This document shows, piece after piece, positions 7,570 through 16,098 of a stretch of 43,624 nucleotides of DNA; positions within the stretch are counted from its first letter, which is position 1; each line of letters starts with the position of its first letter. The position numbers were made by a program, and so were the translations under genes. The DNA is from Rhizobium sp. Q54 (GTDB taxonomy: Bacteria > Pseudomonadota > Alphaproteobacteria > Rhizobiales > Beijerinckiaceae). The stretch spans positions 1 to 43,624 of the forward strand of contig CAMCUC010000020.1 of the NCBI GenBank assembly GCA_945878875.1. Reading direction: 5' to 3'. A model generated the notes under the pieces. The model saw only the letters and a program-made list of their open reading frames with translations, searched no databases and had not been told where the DNA came from.

Positions 7570-8577
7570 ATGACCAAGGCTTCACATTCATATTTGCGGT
7601 CGCTCGCGCTGCGCATCTTTTCGGCATGCAGCTTCGCGGCCGCGGCCACCGTGGGCGCGAGCGCTCAGGGTGAGAATTTTCCAGCCAAACCGATCACGAT
7701 GATCGTTCCATTTACCGCTGGCGGCGCCGGCGATATTCTCGCGCGCATGCTCAGCCAGAAGCTTGAGCAAACGTGGGGCAGCGGCTTTGTGGTCGAGAAC
7801 CGGGTGGGCGCAGGCGGCGTGGTAGGTGCTGCCGCCATGCAAAAAGCGCCATCTAACGGCTACACGCTCATGATCGCGCCGAGTGCGACGATGGCCGTCA
7901 ACGTGACGCTGTTCAAGAGCCTCCCCTACGACCCTGCAAAGGATTTCATTCCGGTCGCTCTTGTCGCACGCACGCCTTTCGTGCTCGTGGCGCATCCCTC
8001 GCTACCTGTGGCGAGCGTGGCCGACTTTGTGAAATATGCGAAGGCGCCGCCAAAGCCGCTGTTCTACGCCACTGCGGGCCCTGGCGTGCCGCACCATCTC
8101 TTTGCAGAATTGCTGAAGAGTCTTGCGGGCATCAACATGGAGCCCGTAGCATATAAAGGCAGCCTGCCTGCGCTCAACGACGTTGTCGCCGGACACGTGC
8201 CTGCGATGTTCGTCGATCTTGGTCCCGCCATCTCCCAGGTGCAGGCGAACAACGTGCGCGCGCTCGGCGTGTCTACAGCCACGCGCCTTGCGTCGTTGCC
8301 GGATGTGCCGCCCGTGAACGATACGGTTCCAGGCTTCGATGTCGCCTCCTGGCAGATGATCGTCGCGCGCGCCGGCACGCCGCAGCATATTGTTGAAAAA
8401 CTGCATCGCGATATTGGGCAGGCAATGGAGGACCCGGGCTTGCGGGCGCAGATCGAGAAGGCAGGCATGCTTCCTGTCCGCTCCTCGTCGCTCGCCGATT
8501 TGCAAGCTTACCTGAGCACCGAGATTGCCCAATGGGGCGACGTCGTGCGCAAGGCTGGCATCGCTGGCTCTCAGTAA
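7570..8577 (+). CDS. TctC/Bug-family tripartite tricarboxylate receptor B
   Basis: A 335-residue receptor (336 from the adjacent ATG at 7567). The signal peptide runs to ASAQG; the mature protein begins with KPITMIVPFTAGGAGDILAR, then RVGAGGVVGAAAM and SNGYTLMIAPSATMAVN. The GGAGG at 7560-7564 fits ATG 7570 (5-nt spacer) better than ATG 7567. It belongs to the same classical Bug branch as receptor A, yet the two are clearly different. A separate promoter-like element precedes it, so it may be expressed on its own. No TctA or TctB is nearby; binding of an organic acid is inferred from the family only. Confidence 0.9.
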   Translation: MTKASHSYLRSLALRIFSACSFAAAATVGASAQGENFPAKPITMIVPFTAGGAGDILARMLSQKLEQTWGSGFVVENRVGAGGVVGAAAMQKAPSNGYTLMIAPSATMAVNVTLFKSLPYDPAKDFIPVALVARTPFVLVAHPSLPVASVADFVKYAKAPPKPLFYATAGPGVPHHLFAELLKSLAGINMEPVAYKGSLPALNDVVAGHVPAMFVDLGPAISQVQANNVRALGVSTATRLASLPDVPPVNDTVPGFDVASWQMIVARAGTPQHIVEKLHRDIGQAMEDPGLRAQIEKAGMLPVRSSSLADLQAYLSTEIAQWGDVVRKAGIAGSQ

Positions 8578-8598
8578 CTTCTCCTTTTCTGGAGACCT

Positions 8599-8630
8599 CG
8601 GGCTTGCGCAGGATAATGCTGCGCAGCCCG
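8599..8630 (+). terminator. Hairpin downstream of receptor B
   Basis: CGGGCT-(T)-GCGCAG at 8599-8611 pairs with CTGCGCAGCCCG at 8619-8630: 12 bp with one bulged T and a 7-nt loop. It begins 22 nt after the receptor B stop. There is no T-run, so it may be a weak terminator or an mRNA 3' end stabiliser. Confidence 0.4.
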
Positions 8631-8732
8631 ATCCGATGCGCGCGGGCAAAGCTCCGGCTTCCGCGCGCATCGATCTCGCATTCAGGCAATCCCCAGACAC
8701 TCGACGTCCGCGCCGGGCGCAAAACATTCCGG

Positions 8733-9860
8733 ATGAATTTGATGGAATTCTCAACAATGGTTCTCACGATGTACGTCCCCGTCGATGATGAACCGGCATC
8801 GGACGAACGCATCCTTGGGATCGCCATCGAGCAAGCTCTGACGGCAGCCGAGCTGGGATTTAATCCATGGTTCACCGAGCATCACTTTCGTGGACCCTGG
8901 CATTCCAACCCGATGCAGTTTGCTGCCTACATCGCCCCGCAAATATCTCCTGACCGCTATCTTGGATTTGGCGTCCTTTCGGTGCCCTTCTATAATCCGG
9001 TTCGACTGGTTGAGAGCATGAACCTTCTCGACCAATTGACGAAGGGGCGCACGCTCTATGGGCTTGGTAGCGGATGGGCTGGCGCAGAGCCCGATGCGAT
9101 GGGCATTGAAGCCAGTTACCATGCAAATAGTCAGGCTGCGGAAGAGACGCTGCAGATCGTCGAGAAGCTGTGGGACTTCAAGACTGGAGATCCTGCGCTC
9201 GTTTATGAAACCCCTTTGCATCGCGGCGTCATCAAACGACGCGTGACCCCATCGCCCTATCGCGGGCGTCATCCAACAGTCATTCGAACGGCCGGGCGGG
9301 ACGCCTCGGTGATCAAGTCCGCCCAGAAAGGATGGCCCGCCTTTCTTGGCGCATTTAGCGCAGAATCCTCTCTGGAGGACCAAATTCGCCTTTATCGCAG
9401 TACGCTTGCCGCCTCAAACCATTCTCAGGACGTCGTTGAAGAATGCCTTCGCTGGTGCACATGCGACTGGCTGGCTGTGGTCGTAGCGAACACGGATGAA
9501 GAAGCAAAAGCGCTCGCAGCAGAAGCGCGCGCTGAGCACCTTGCGATGCGGGACAATTACATCGCTCAAAATGGACCGATGCACGGACCCGTTGCAAAGC
9601 CAAAGAAAGATCAATCAAGCCAGACGTCTTATGCAGCTGGCGGAGATATGATCGGAGTCATTGCAGGCACGCCTGAGACCGTTGCGGCGCGCGTTCAGGA
9701 ACTCGCGAATTTTGGCGTCAATCACTTGCTGGTTCGCTTTCTCGGGGAATGGGCCGGCAAGACGCGACATGTCTCCGAACAGTCCATGCGGCTTTTCTCG
9801 CAATACGTTGCGCCACGATTCCGCGACATCCCCCCGCTAAGGGATCTCTCGTCCCTGTAA
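8733..9860 (+). CDS. LLM-class flavin-dependent oxidoreductase (luciferase-like)
   Basis: A 375-residue bacterial-luciferase-like TIM-barrel protein. Typical parts are the N-terminal strand with MVLTMYVPVDD, LGFNPWFTEHHFRGPWHSNP with the conserved EHH, the SVPFYNPVRLVESMNLLDQLTKGRTLYGLGSGW block and the late GVIAGTPETVAARVQELANFG. These enzymes use reduced flavin from a partner reductase to oxygenate or reduce a substrate. The start is uncertain: ATG 8733 and ATG 8742 both precede the first strand and neither has a strong ribosome site. It is the last plus-strand gene before the convergent CoA module, and 155 nt with a hairpin separate it from receptor B. The substrate is unknown. Confidence 0.85.
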   Translation: MNLMEFSTMVLTMYVPVDDEPASDERILGIAIEQALTAAELGFNPWFTEHHFRGPWHSNPMQFAAYIAPQISPDRYLGFGVLSVPFYNPVRLVESMNLLDQLTKGRTLYGLGSGWAGAEPDAMGIEASYHANSQAAEETLQIVEKLWDFKTGDPALVYETPLHRGVIKRRVTPSPYRGRHPTVIRTAGRDASVIKSAQKGWPAFLGAFSAESSLEDQIRLYRSTLAASNHSQDVVEECLRWCTCDWLAVVVANTDEEAKALAAEARAEHLAMRDNYIAQNGPMHGPVAKPKKDQSSQTSYAAGGDMIGVIAGTPETVAARVQELANFGVNHLLVRFLGEWAGKTRHVSEQSMRLFSQYVAPRFRDIPPLRDLSSL

Positions 9861-9899
9861 GGCGGGAACGGTGGATGTGTGGGAAGGATACTCCCGGTG

Positions 9900-9919
9900 T
9901 CAGGCCGCGCGCGGCCTGA
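9900..9919. repeat. Perfect 20-bp palindrome covering the DUF35 stop codon
   Basis: The arms TCAGGCCGCG (9900-9909) and CGCGGCCTGA (9910-9919) are exactly self-complementary with no loop. The DUF35 gene's stop codon (9900-9902) and its last codons (RPRAA) lie inside. It sits between convergent genes and could act as a terminator stem or a protein-binding site. Confidence 0.6.
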
Positions 9920-10313
9920 ACTTTGGAATCGTGGCTTCGCCGACATCCTCGAACACCACTTCGACCGGCATTTCGCACCGTACGTCTTCGGGTGCGACGC
10001 CGATGACGTTGGAAAGAAGCCGCGGGCCTTCCTCCAGCTCGATCAGGGCCACGACATAGGGGACATCGCCTTCGAAGCCCGGATGGTAGACCCGGTGGAA
10101 GGTGACGAAGCTGTAGACCTTTCCCCGGCCCGATACGTCGGCGAACGTCACCCGCGCCGACAGGCAATGGGGGCAGGTGCGCGACGGGGGAAACCAGTTC
10201 CCCTCGCAATCCTCACATTTGGGCAGGGAGAGCCGCCGCTCGCGGGCGGCCGCCCAATAGGGCGCGGATTCCGGGGCAGGCCGCGGAACGGGCTTCTGTT
10301 TGACCTCGGACAT
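9900..10313 (-). CDS. Zn-ribbon/OB-fold protein (DUF35 family)
   Basis: A 137-residue protein with an N-terminal rubredoxin-like zinc ribbon (C33, C36, C47, C50 in CEDCEGNWFPPSRTCPHC) followed by an OB fold (GKVYSFVTFHRVYHPGFEGDVPYVVALIELEEG). DUF35 proteins act as partners of thiolase-superfamily enzymes, holding acyl-CoA or forming the active complex, as for archaeal HMG-CoA synthase and the steroid aldolase Ltp2. Its start overlaps the thiolase-like stop by one base (TGATG), which supports a 1:1 partnership. It ends the minus-strand CoA module. Confidence 0.9.
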   Translation of the reverse strand: MSEVKQKPVPRPAPESAPYWAAARERRLSLPKCEDCEGNWFPPSRTCPHCLSARVTFADVSGRGKVYSFVTFHRVYHPGFEGDVPYVVALIELEEGPRLLSNVIGVAPEDVRCEMPVEVVFEDVGEATIPKFRPRAA

Positions 10314-11518
10314 CAGGCTTTCCCCAGAATGAGCGTTGAATGGCAGACCTGATTCCCGCCGTGGCCGGATATGAGAGCGATTTCAGCGTTCTTGACCTGA
10401 CGCTCGGCCGGGTAGAGGTGGCGCATCTGCCGCACGCCCTCGACGATCTGCAGCATGCCTTCGGCGTGCGCTTCGGAAAGCTGGCCGCCGGAAGTGTTGC
10501 AAGGCAGGGCACCGCCAAGGCGCAGCGCGCCGGAGGAGACAAAGGCGCCGCCTTCACCCTTCTTGCAGAAGCCGTAATCCTCAAGCTGCGTGAGCACCAT
10601 GTAGGTAAAGCAGTCGTAGATCTGGGCGGTGTCTACATCGGAGGGTCCAAGGCCCGCCATGCGATAGGCGGCCTCGCCGCTCTGCCTGGCGGCGGTGACG
10701 ACCATGTTGTCGTCGTTGAACCAGCCGCGCGTGTTGTTGTGCGTGCCGAAACCCTTGATCAGCACCGGCGGGCGGCGCATGTCGCGTGCGCGGTCGGATC
10801 GCGTGACAATTACTGCGCCGGCGGCGTCGGATCGCAAGCTGCAATCGAACATGCCGAAGGGCGCGACGATCATGCGGCCTGCGTAATAATCCTCCATCGA
10901 CAGCGGCTTTTTGATCTGCGCGTCGGGATTGCGCAGAGCGTGTTCGCGGAAAGATGTCGCGATGGCGCCGAAATCATTGCGTGTCGTACCATAGAGATGC
11001 ATGTGGCGCGTGGCGCCTAATGCGTGCGCCGCAGTCGCGCCGAAATATCCGTATTCCGGGCCGAACTCGCGCGGTCGCTGGCTGGCCGGGCGCGTCTCAT
11101 TGCGCACGCGCGCTTCCTCGGTGGCGTGTGTACGGGACCATGTGTCTCGACCGAAACCGCAGACAATCGTCTTTGCCAAACCAAAGCGGATCGCCATCGT
11201 TGCGATTGCGATCGCCAGAATCTGGCTTGCGCCGCCATTGGTCAGCGTGGTCGAGAAGCTCGCATTGATGCCGAGGCGCTCCGCGACCATCTGGTGATGC
11301 GAATACGATTCGTCCGGACCGCGGCAGATGACGCCGTCGATGTCGGAGGCTTTCAGGCCCGCGTCATCGACCGCGTTGCGGATCGCTTCGACAAGGAGAT
11401 CGAGACTGGAGACGCCCGGAACTCTCCCGAGGCGGCTCGTGGCCGTTCCCGCGATAGAGCAATAGTCGCGTAATTCGCGTGCGGATTCGACGCTGGCGGA
11501 CAGATCGGCAATGTTCAT
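10313..11518 (-). CDS. Thiolase-like protein (SCP2/Ltp2 type) lacking catalytic Cys
   Basis: A 401-residue thiolase-superfamily protein. Recognisable parts are VSSLDLLVEAIRNAVDDAGL, the region TNGGASQILAIAIATMAI where thiolases have NxxCxSG, VDTAQIYDCFTYMVL, and SGGQLSEAHAEGM, which resembles the GHPxGA loop. The nucleophilic Cys position is Gly, and the C-terminal CxG is replaced by SGHGGNQ. It is thus unlikely to be a degradative thiolase. Cys-less members paired with DUF35 proteins include Ltp2, a retro-aldolase on steroid-CoA side chains, so a lyase or aldolase acting on a hydroxyacyl-CoA is a reasonable guess. It lies 7 nt after receptor C and overlaps the DUF35 start. Confidence 0.85.
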   Translation of the reverse strand: MNIADLSASVESARELRDYCSIAGTATSRLGRVPGVSSLDLLVEAIRNAVDDAGLKASDIDGVICRGPDESYSHHQMVAERLGINASFSTTLTNGGASQILAIAIATMAIRFGLAKTIVCGFGRDTWSRTHATEEARVRNETRPASQRPREFGPEYGYFGATAAHALGATRHMHLYGTTRNDFGAIATSFREHALRNPDAQIKKPLSMEDYYAGRMIVAPFGMFDCSLRSDAAGAVIVTRSDRARDMRRPPVLIKGFGTHNNTRGWFNDDNMVVTAARQSGEAAYRMAGLGPSDVDTAQIYDCFTYMVLTQLEDYGFCKKGEGGAFVSSGALRLGGALPCNTSGGQLSEAHAEGMLQIVEGVRQMRHLYPAERQVKNAEIALISGHGGNQVCHSTLILGKA

Positions 11519-11525
11519 CTGCGGC

Positions 11526-12578
11526 TCACTTCACGATCTGGCGGATACGCTCTGCGAGCGCAGGCGGCGTGCTGTAGACCACGTCGAGCAGCTCGGCGAT
11601 GCGGGCTCCGCTGACGGGCTCCAGCTCCATGCCGCGCTTGTCAGCTTCGGCGATGAGATCCTTGTCCTTGAGCGCGGCGTCAAAGGCTTTGCGCAGAGCG
11701 TCGGACCTGTCCTTGGGCACATCCGGCGGCAGCATGAAGGGACGCCCCATCACCTGCTCCACGAAAGCGATCTCGAAAATCCGCTTCGCATCGGGATTGT
11801 CGACCACCTCAAGCGCTGTCGGAATGTTGGGGTACTCGCGGTCCCGCTCCATGCCCAATTGCAGGATCACGTTCACCGTACCCGCTTTCTCCCAAGGCCG
11901 GTATCGCGCGCGGAATGCCGCCGACGTGCCGCCCGAAACGTGTGAATCGGCTTCGCCACGCTCCAGAGCGAGAAGCGATTCCTGCGATCCGCCATAGCCT
12001 TCGATGACGCGGATTTTCGCTCCGTACAGAGCGTTCAGCATGCGCGGATAGATCGATGAGGGCGAATTGCGCGACGTGGAGCTTGCGGTGATTTCCTTTG
12101 TTTTCAGGGCCGCGACGTCCGAGACCCCGGACGCCGGTCGCACGAGCAGAAATCCGACCTCCTGCTGCATGGACCCGAGCCAGATGAACTTCTGCACGTC
12201 GAACTGAATGCTTGCGCCTTGCGGCTGGTAAAAGCGTGCGAGGCCCGTGTTGCGCTGCAGGCCGCCCAGCGTCGTTCCGTCGCGCGGGGCGATCGCCCAA
12301 AGGTAATTCGCCGCCTTGATGCCCTCTGCGCCCGGCATGTTCTGGACGACGATATTCGGGCTTCCGGGAATGTATTTCGGCATGTGCTGCGCGAGCAGTC
12401 GGGCATACTGGTCGTAGCCGCCGCCGGTTGAGGCCGACGTGATCAGCGTCAGGCGCTTGCCGGTGTAAAAGTCCTTCGCCGCGTCGGCGCGCGCCGGTTG
12501 CGCAGCCAGCAACCCCAAGCCCAGCGTTGTCAAGCCCAGCGTTGCGAGCAGAGGCGTGGAATTCCAGCGTCGCGTCAT
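11526..12578 (-). CDS. TctC-like tripartite tricarboxylate receptor C
   Basis: A 350-residue exported binding protein. The signal peptide ends near ARADA, then DFYTGKRLTLITSASTGGGYDQYARLLAQHM, PGSPNIVVQNMPGAEGIKAANYL and PRDGTTLG. This is the FYxGK/GGGYDxYARLLAxHM subgroup of TctC-like receptors, distinct from receptors A and B. The C-terminus (PPDVPKDRSDALRKAFDAALKDKDL) is typical. The gene lies 12 nt after the CoA transferase and 7 nt before the thiolase-like gene, inside a CoA-dependent operon. Its ligand may be the acid that the CaiB protein activates (inference). Confidence 0.9.
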   Translation of the reverse strand: MTRRWNSTPLLATLGLTTLGLGLLAAQPARADAAKDFYTGKRLTLITSASTGGGYDQYARLLAQHMPKYIPGSPNIVVQNMPGAEGIKAANYLWAIAPRDGTTLGGLQRNTGLARFYQPQGASIQFDVQKFIWLGSMQQEVGFLLVRPASGVSDVAALKTKEITASSTSRNSPSSIYPRMLNALYGAKIRVIEGYGGSQESLLALERGEADSHVSGGTSAAFRARYRPWEKAGTVNVILQLGMERDREYPNIPTALEVVDNPDAKRIFEIAFVEQVMGRPFMLPPDVPKDRSDALRKAFDAALKDKDLIAEADKRGMELEPVSGARIAELLDVVYSTPPALAERIRQIVK

Positions 12579-12590
12579 TGTCGTTCTCCC

Positions 12591-13727
12591 TTATGTAATC
12601 TTTCTTGACGGCAGAATTTCTTCGTTATGCTCGCCCAGTTCCGGCGGTCCGCGATGGGTGAGCACCGGCGTGTCGGACATGCGCAAACCGTTGCGGACGA
12701 GTTCAATCTTGCCAAGCGTCGGGTGCGGCGCCTCGACCTTCATGCCCAGATGCTTGACCTGCGGGTCGTCGAACACGTCGTCGAACGTGTTAAGCGGTGA
12801 GCAGGGCACGTCCGCTGCCTCCAGCTTTTCCAGCCAGTGGGCGCGTGGCTTTGTGGCCAGAACCTGCGACAATCCTTCATGCAGGACGTCGTAATTCTTG
12901 CCGCGGGATTCCTTGCTCTCAAAGCGGGGGTCTTCGAGCCATTCGGTCCTGCCGACAACCTCACAGAGAGCCCGCCAGAACTTCGTGGGCGAGGAGAGAT
13001 GGACGACGAGAGCCTTTCCGTCGCCAGCGGCGAAGGCGTAAACCTGCGCCTGCCGCGTGCGGGTGGCGCGGAACGGCACTTTACCGTTGTCAAAGTAGCG
13101 CGCCATGTTCTCGCCGCAGAACGAGATTGAGGATTCGAGCAGCGACGTGTCTACCCGCTGGCCGCGTCCGGTGCGTCCCCGCGCTATGATGGCCGCGAGA
13201 ATGCCGTTGCAGGCCGTGATCCCGGCCAGATGGTCCGAAAGCGAAATGCCCATCGGCTGCGGATTGGCCGGATCGGTGAGCAGGCTCAACAGGCCGCTCA
13301 TGGCGACGCCCACTGTGTCGTACCCGGGCCGGTGCGCGTAAGGGCCGTCTGAGCCGAAGCCCGTAATCGAGCACCACACGAGACGGGGATGGGTCGCCGC
13401 GAACGTATCATAGCCAAGGCCAAGTCGCTCGATCGTCCCGGGACGGAAGTTTTCTATGACGACGTCCGCGCCGTTGACGAGCGCGCGAGCGTCAGCCTTT
13501 CCAGCCTCGCTCTTGAGGTCGATGGTGACGCTCTTCTTGTTGCGATTCACCGAGGCGAAGGTCGGCGAGTAATCGACGCGGCCCCAGCCGCGGAACGGGT
13601 CGCCACGCGTTGGCTCCTCGATCTTGATTACGTCGGCTCCGAGATCGCCAAGAAGCATGCCCGCATAGGGGCCAGAGACGTAATTGGCGAACTCAATCAC
13701 CCGAACGCCAGCAAGTGCGCCTTCCAT
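12591..13727 (-). CDS. Class III CoA transferase (CaiB/BaiF family)
   Basis: A 378-residue CaiB/BaiF CoA transferase. It opens with LAGVRVIEFANYVSGPYAGMLLGDLGADVIKIEEPTRGDP, includes NRNKKSVTIDLKS and ADVVIENFRPGTIERLGLGYD, and has the likely catalytic Asp in GISLSDHLAGITACNG. These enzymes move CoA between carboxylic acids. It is first gene of the minus-strand module, with GGGAGG before the ATG. It would activate a substrate acid for the downstream thiolase-like/DUF35 pair. CoA donor and acceptor cannot be told from sequence. Confidence 0.92.
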   Translation of the reverse strand: MEGALAGVRVIEFANYVSGPYAGMLLGDLGADVIKIEEPTRGDPFRGWGRVDYSPTFASVNRNKKSVTIDLKSEAGKADARALVNGADVVIENFRPGTIERLGLGYDTFAATHPRLVWCSITGFGSDGPYAHRPGYDTVGVAMSGLLSLLTDPANPQPMGISLSDHLAGITACNGILAAIIARGRTGRGQRVDTSLLESSISFCGENMARYFDNGKVPFRATRTRQAQVYAFAAGDGKALVVHLSSPTKFWRALCEVVGRTEWLEDPRFESKESRGKNYDVLHEGLSQVLATKPRAHWLEKLEAADVPCSPLNTFDDVFDDPQVKHLGMKVEAPHPTLGKIELVRNGLRMSDTPVLTHRGPPELGEHNEEILPSRKIT

Positions 13728-13955
13728 GTATCCTCCCTATTATTTGAGCCGGAGCTTATCGATGCGTGGAATCGGTTGCAAGCGCCGTTCCGGGTCCATG
13801 TGGCTGGCGCGGCAGAGGCCCTCCTTTTTCTGTGAGCTCAGATCAAAATTGCGCGGTTGCTTTCTGCCAGCGTTTTTCATCGGCGCAAGTCTTCGTCTAT
13901 AGGTACCGCATGGGCCGCATGGCCCCCGGGAATGAGTATCAAGGGAGTGAAAAGC

Positions 13956-14834
13956 ATGACGACTTTGGGTTTTATCGGCACTGGCGGCATGGGTGTCGGC
14001 ATGGCGGCCAACCTGATCAAGGCGGGCTTCAAGCTTGTCGTGAATGATCTCAATCCCGCGCTGACCAAGCCGCTTGAGGCGCAGGGCGCCGTGTTCAAGG
14101 ACACGCCCAGGGCTGTGGCTGAATCCTGCGACATCGTACTCTCCATGCTCCCGCATAACGATGCGGTGCGCATGGTCGGCCTCGGCAAGGGCGGTCTTTG
14201 CGAAGCGACCAGCGGATCAAAGCTCTGGATCGACTTCAGCAGCATCGACAAGGAGACCATCGTCAGCGTGGGCGGCGAACTCACGCAAAAGGGCTGGACG
14301 ATTGTCGACGCCTCGGCTGGCGGCGTCGAGGAAGTCGCGGCGGCGGGACAGCTTGCGCTCTGGCTCTCTGGCTCGAAAGAGGTGTTTGACGCGCATCAGC
14401 CAATCTTCAAGGCGATGGGCAAGTCGGTCCTGCATGTCGGCGAGCTGGGCAATGCCAAGCTCGTGAAGAATGCGATGGCGATGCTTTCCGCCGTGCAGCA
14501 CATGAGCGTTGTTGAAGTGTGCTGGCTTTTGAAGAAGGGCGGTCTGGAGGAATCGACATTCCAGTCGATTCTCGCAAACTCGCAGCAGGATTCGGTCGCC
14601 ACGCGCCGCATCATGGAAGTCGTCGTCAGCCGCAAGTTCAAGCCGCGCAAGTCCTGGATGCCGAAGGATGTCGGCTTTGGTCTCGACATGGCGCGGCAAA
14701 TGGAAGTGCCAATGCCCTTCGTCGGCCTCGCCCAGCAGATGTTTGGCATAGCGCAGGCGACCGGCCAGGACGGTTATGAAGCCACCGGCATCTCCTGCAA
14801 CGTTTATGACACGATTAATGGCGTGAAGCGCTAA
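13956..14834 (+). CDS. NAD(P)-dependent beta-hydroxyacid dehydrogenase
   Basis: A 292-residue protein of the 3-hydroxyisobutyrate/tartronate semialdehyde reductase family. It has the N-terminal Rossmann motif GFIGTGGMGVGMAANLIKAGF, DASAGGVEEVAAAG, equivalent to the DAPVSGG substrate loop, and the catalytic lysine segment GNAKLVKNAM. It oxidises a beta-hydroxy acid or reduces the semialdehyde. The ATG at 13956 has AAGGGAG 8 nt upstream; the in-frame start at 13857 would add an implausible tail. It diverges from the CoA module and ends in a strong terminator, so it looks like a single-gene unit. Its loop SAGG differs slightly from the common VSGG. Confidence 0.9.
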   Translation: MTTLGFIGTGGMGVGMAANLIKAGFKLVVNDLNPALTKPLEAQGAVFKDTPRAVAESCDIVLSMLPHNDAVRMVGLGKGGLCEATSGSKLWIDFSSIDKETIVSVGGELTQKGWTIVDASAGGVEEVAAAGQLALWLSGSKEVFDAHQPIFKAMGKSVLHVGELGNAKLVKNAMAMLSAVQHMSVVEVCWLLKKGGLEESTFQSILANSQQDSVATRRIMEVVVSRKFKPRKSWMPKDVGFGLDMARQMEVPMPFVGLAQQMFGIAQATGQDGYEATGISCNVYDTINGVKR

Positions 14835-14855
14835 TCAAAGCCCCGCCGGACATGC

Positions 14856-14884
14856 AAAGGGCGGCTTCCAAGGCCGCCCTTTTT
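14856..14884 (+). terminator. Rho-independent terminator after beta-hydroxyacid dehydrogenase
   Basis: AAAGGGCGGC (14856-14865) pairs with GCCGCCCTTT (14873-14882) around the 7-nt loop TTCCAAG, followed by further T residues. It lies 22 nt after the stop codon. The same TTCCAAG loop recurs in the hairpin at 27657-27686. Confidence 0.9.
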
Positions 14885-14955
14885 CATGAGGATTGCGCGC
14901 GGAGGAGCCGATCCGCTACCCTGGCGCCTGAAGCTCTTCAATTTGCGTCCAGATA

Positions 14956-14968
14956 CTAGCGCGGCTAG
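14956..14968 (+). promoter_or_regulatory. Small dyad upstream of receptor D
   Basis: CTAGC-GCG-GCTAG is a perfect 5-bp dyad about 33 nt before the receptor D ATG, just ahead of an AT-rich stretch (CATAAATAAAAAA) that could hold a -10 element. It is short enough to be chance, so it is given only as a candidate operator. Confidence 0.25.
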
Positions 14969-15001
14969 ATTAGTCCCATAAATAAAAAAGGGGAGGACTC
15001 T

Positions 15002-16039
15002 ATGCTTGTTAAATCAGGTCTCTGGAATCGCATTGCAGTTTCTGCTTTCGCTTTGCTTGGAGCGTCGATTGCAATATCAGACGCAGCGCAAGCTCAAAGC
15101 GCCAGTCTTGAAGATGTTTACAAAGGCAAAATAGTTACTTTTCTGGTGGGATCGGGAGAGGGGGGGTCGTTTGGCATTTACGGGCAGGTGCTGGCGCAGC
15201 ACATGTCACGACACATACCCGGCCAGCCAAGAATTATCGTGCGCTACTTTGGCGGCCAGTCCGGCGGCCTGACGCTCGCAAACCAGATGCAAAGCAACGT
15301 TACGCCCGATGGCCTGACCTTCGCTATGACTCAGCAAACTATTGTGCCTGCCCAGCTGATCAATCCGCAATTTGCGCAATATGACGCACGCACATGGATA
15401 TGGATCGGCAATATGGCTCCAATTCGTAATATGCTTGCGATTTATCATACTGCTAAGGCGCAGAGCGTAGAGGAGGCCAAGGTGCACGAAGTGATCGTTG
15501 GCGCCACCGGGCCAAGTTCTCCGACCTATATTTTGCCAAATTTGTTGAACAAGTTTGCCGGCGCAAAGTTCAAGATCGTCACCGGATATAAAGGCACCGC
15601 CGATCTTAATCTGGCGATGGCGCGCGGCGAAATTGAAGGCCGCGGCGGCTCGTGGCTCAGCGTTGTGCAGGCGGCGCCCGACATGATCCGCAACAAGCAT
15701 ATCAAGCCGGTCGCATTCGCCTCGATGACGCGTGACCCGGCAAGCCCTGACACGCCGACTTTGCCCGAACTGGTCAGCGACCCTTTACACAAACAGGTAG
15801 CAGAATTCGTATCGTCGGAATCCGAGTTTGGCCGCTCGCTGTTCCTGCCTCCCAACGTGCCATCGGACCGCGTCGAGGCTTTACGCAAAGCTTTCACAAT
15901 GACCATGCAGGATGAAGCTTTTCTGGCCGACGCCAAGCGCGCGCAGATGCCGATTGAGCCGATGTCCCATGAGGCGATGGCGGAACTCACACGGCGAGTC
16001 TTGTCTACGCCAGCCCATATCGTAGAACTGGCGAAATAA
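15002..16039 (+). CDS. TctC-like tripartite tricarboxylate receptor D
   Basis: A 345-residue exported receptor of the VYKGK subgroup. The signal peptide ends at AAQAQS; the mature protein has LEDVYKGKIVTFLVGSGEGGSFGIYGQVLAQHM, HIPGQPRIIVRYFGG, DGLTFAMTQQTIV and WIGNMAPIRNML. It aligns nearly without gaps with receptor E (19855-20856), sharing DLNLAMxRGEIxGRGxSWLSV and FASxTRDPxxPDxPTLxEL, so the two are paralogues. The GGGGAGG at 14989-14995 supports the ATG. The next gene, an alpha/beta hydrolase 59 nt downstream, may be co-transcribed. Confidence 0.9.
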   Translation: MLVKSGLWNRIAVSAFALLGASIAISDAAQAQSASLEDVYKGKIVTFLVGSGEGGSFGIYGQVLAQHMSRHIPGQPRIIVRYFGGQSGGLTLANQMQSNVTPDGLTFAMTQQTIVPAQLINPQFAQYDARTWIWIGNMAPIRNMLAIYHTAKAQSVEEAKVHEVIVGATGPSSPTYILPNLLNKFAGAKFKIVTGYKGTADLNLAMARGEIEGRGGSWLSVVQAAPDMIRNKHIKPVAFASMTRDPASPDTPTLPELVSDPLHKQVAEFVSSESEFGRSLFLPPNVPSDRVEALRKAFTMTMQDEAFLADAKRAQMPIEPMSHEAMAELTRRVLSTPAHIVELAK

Positions 16040-16098
16040 TTTGGCGAAAGCCTCAATCTGCAATCGTAACATAGCGCGTGACGCTGGAGTGTTTTTTG

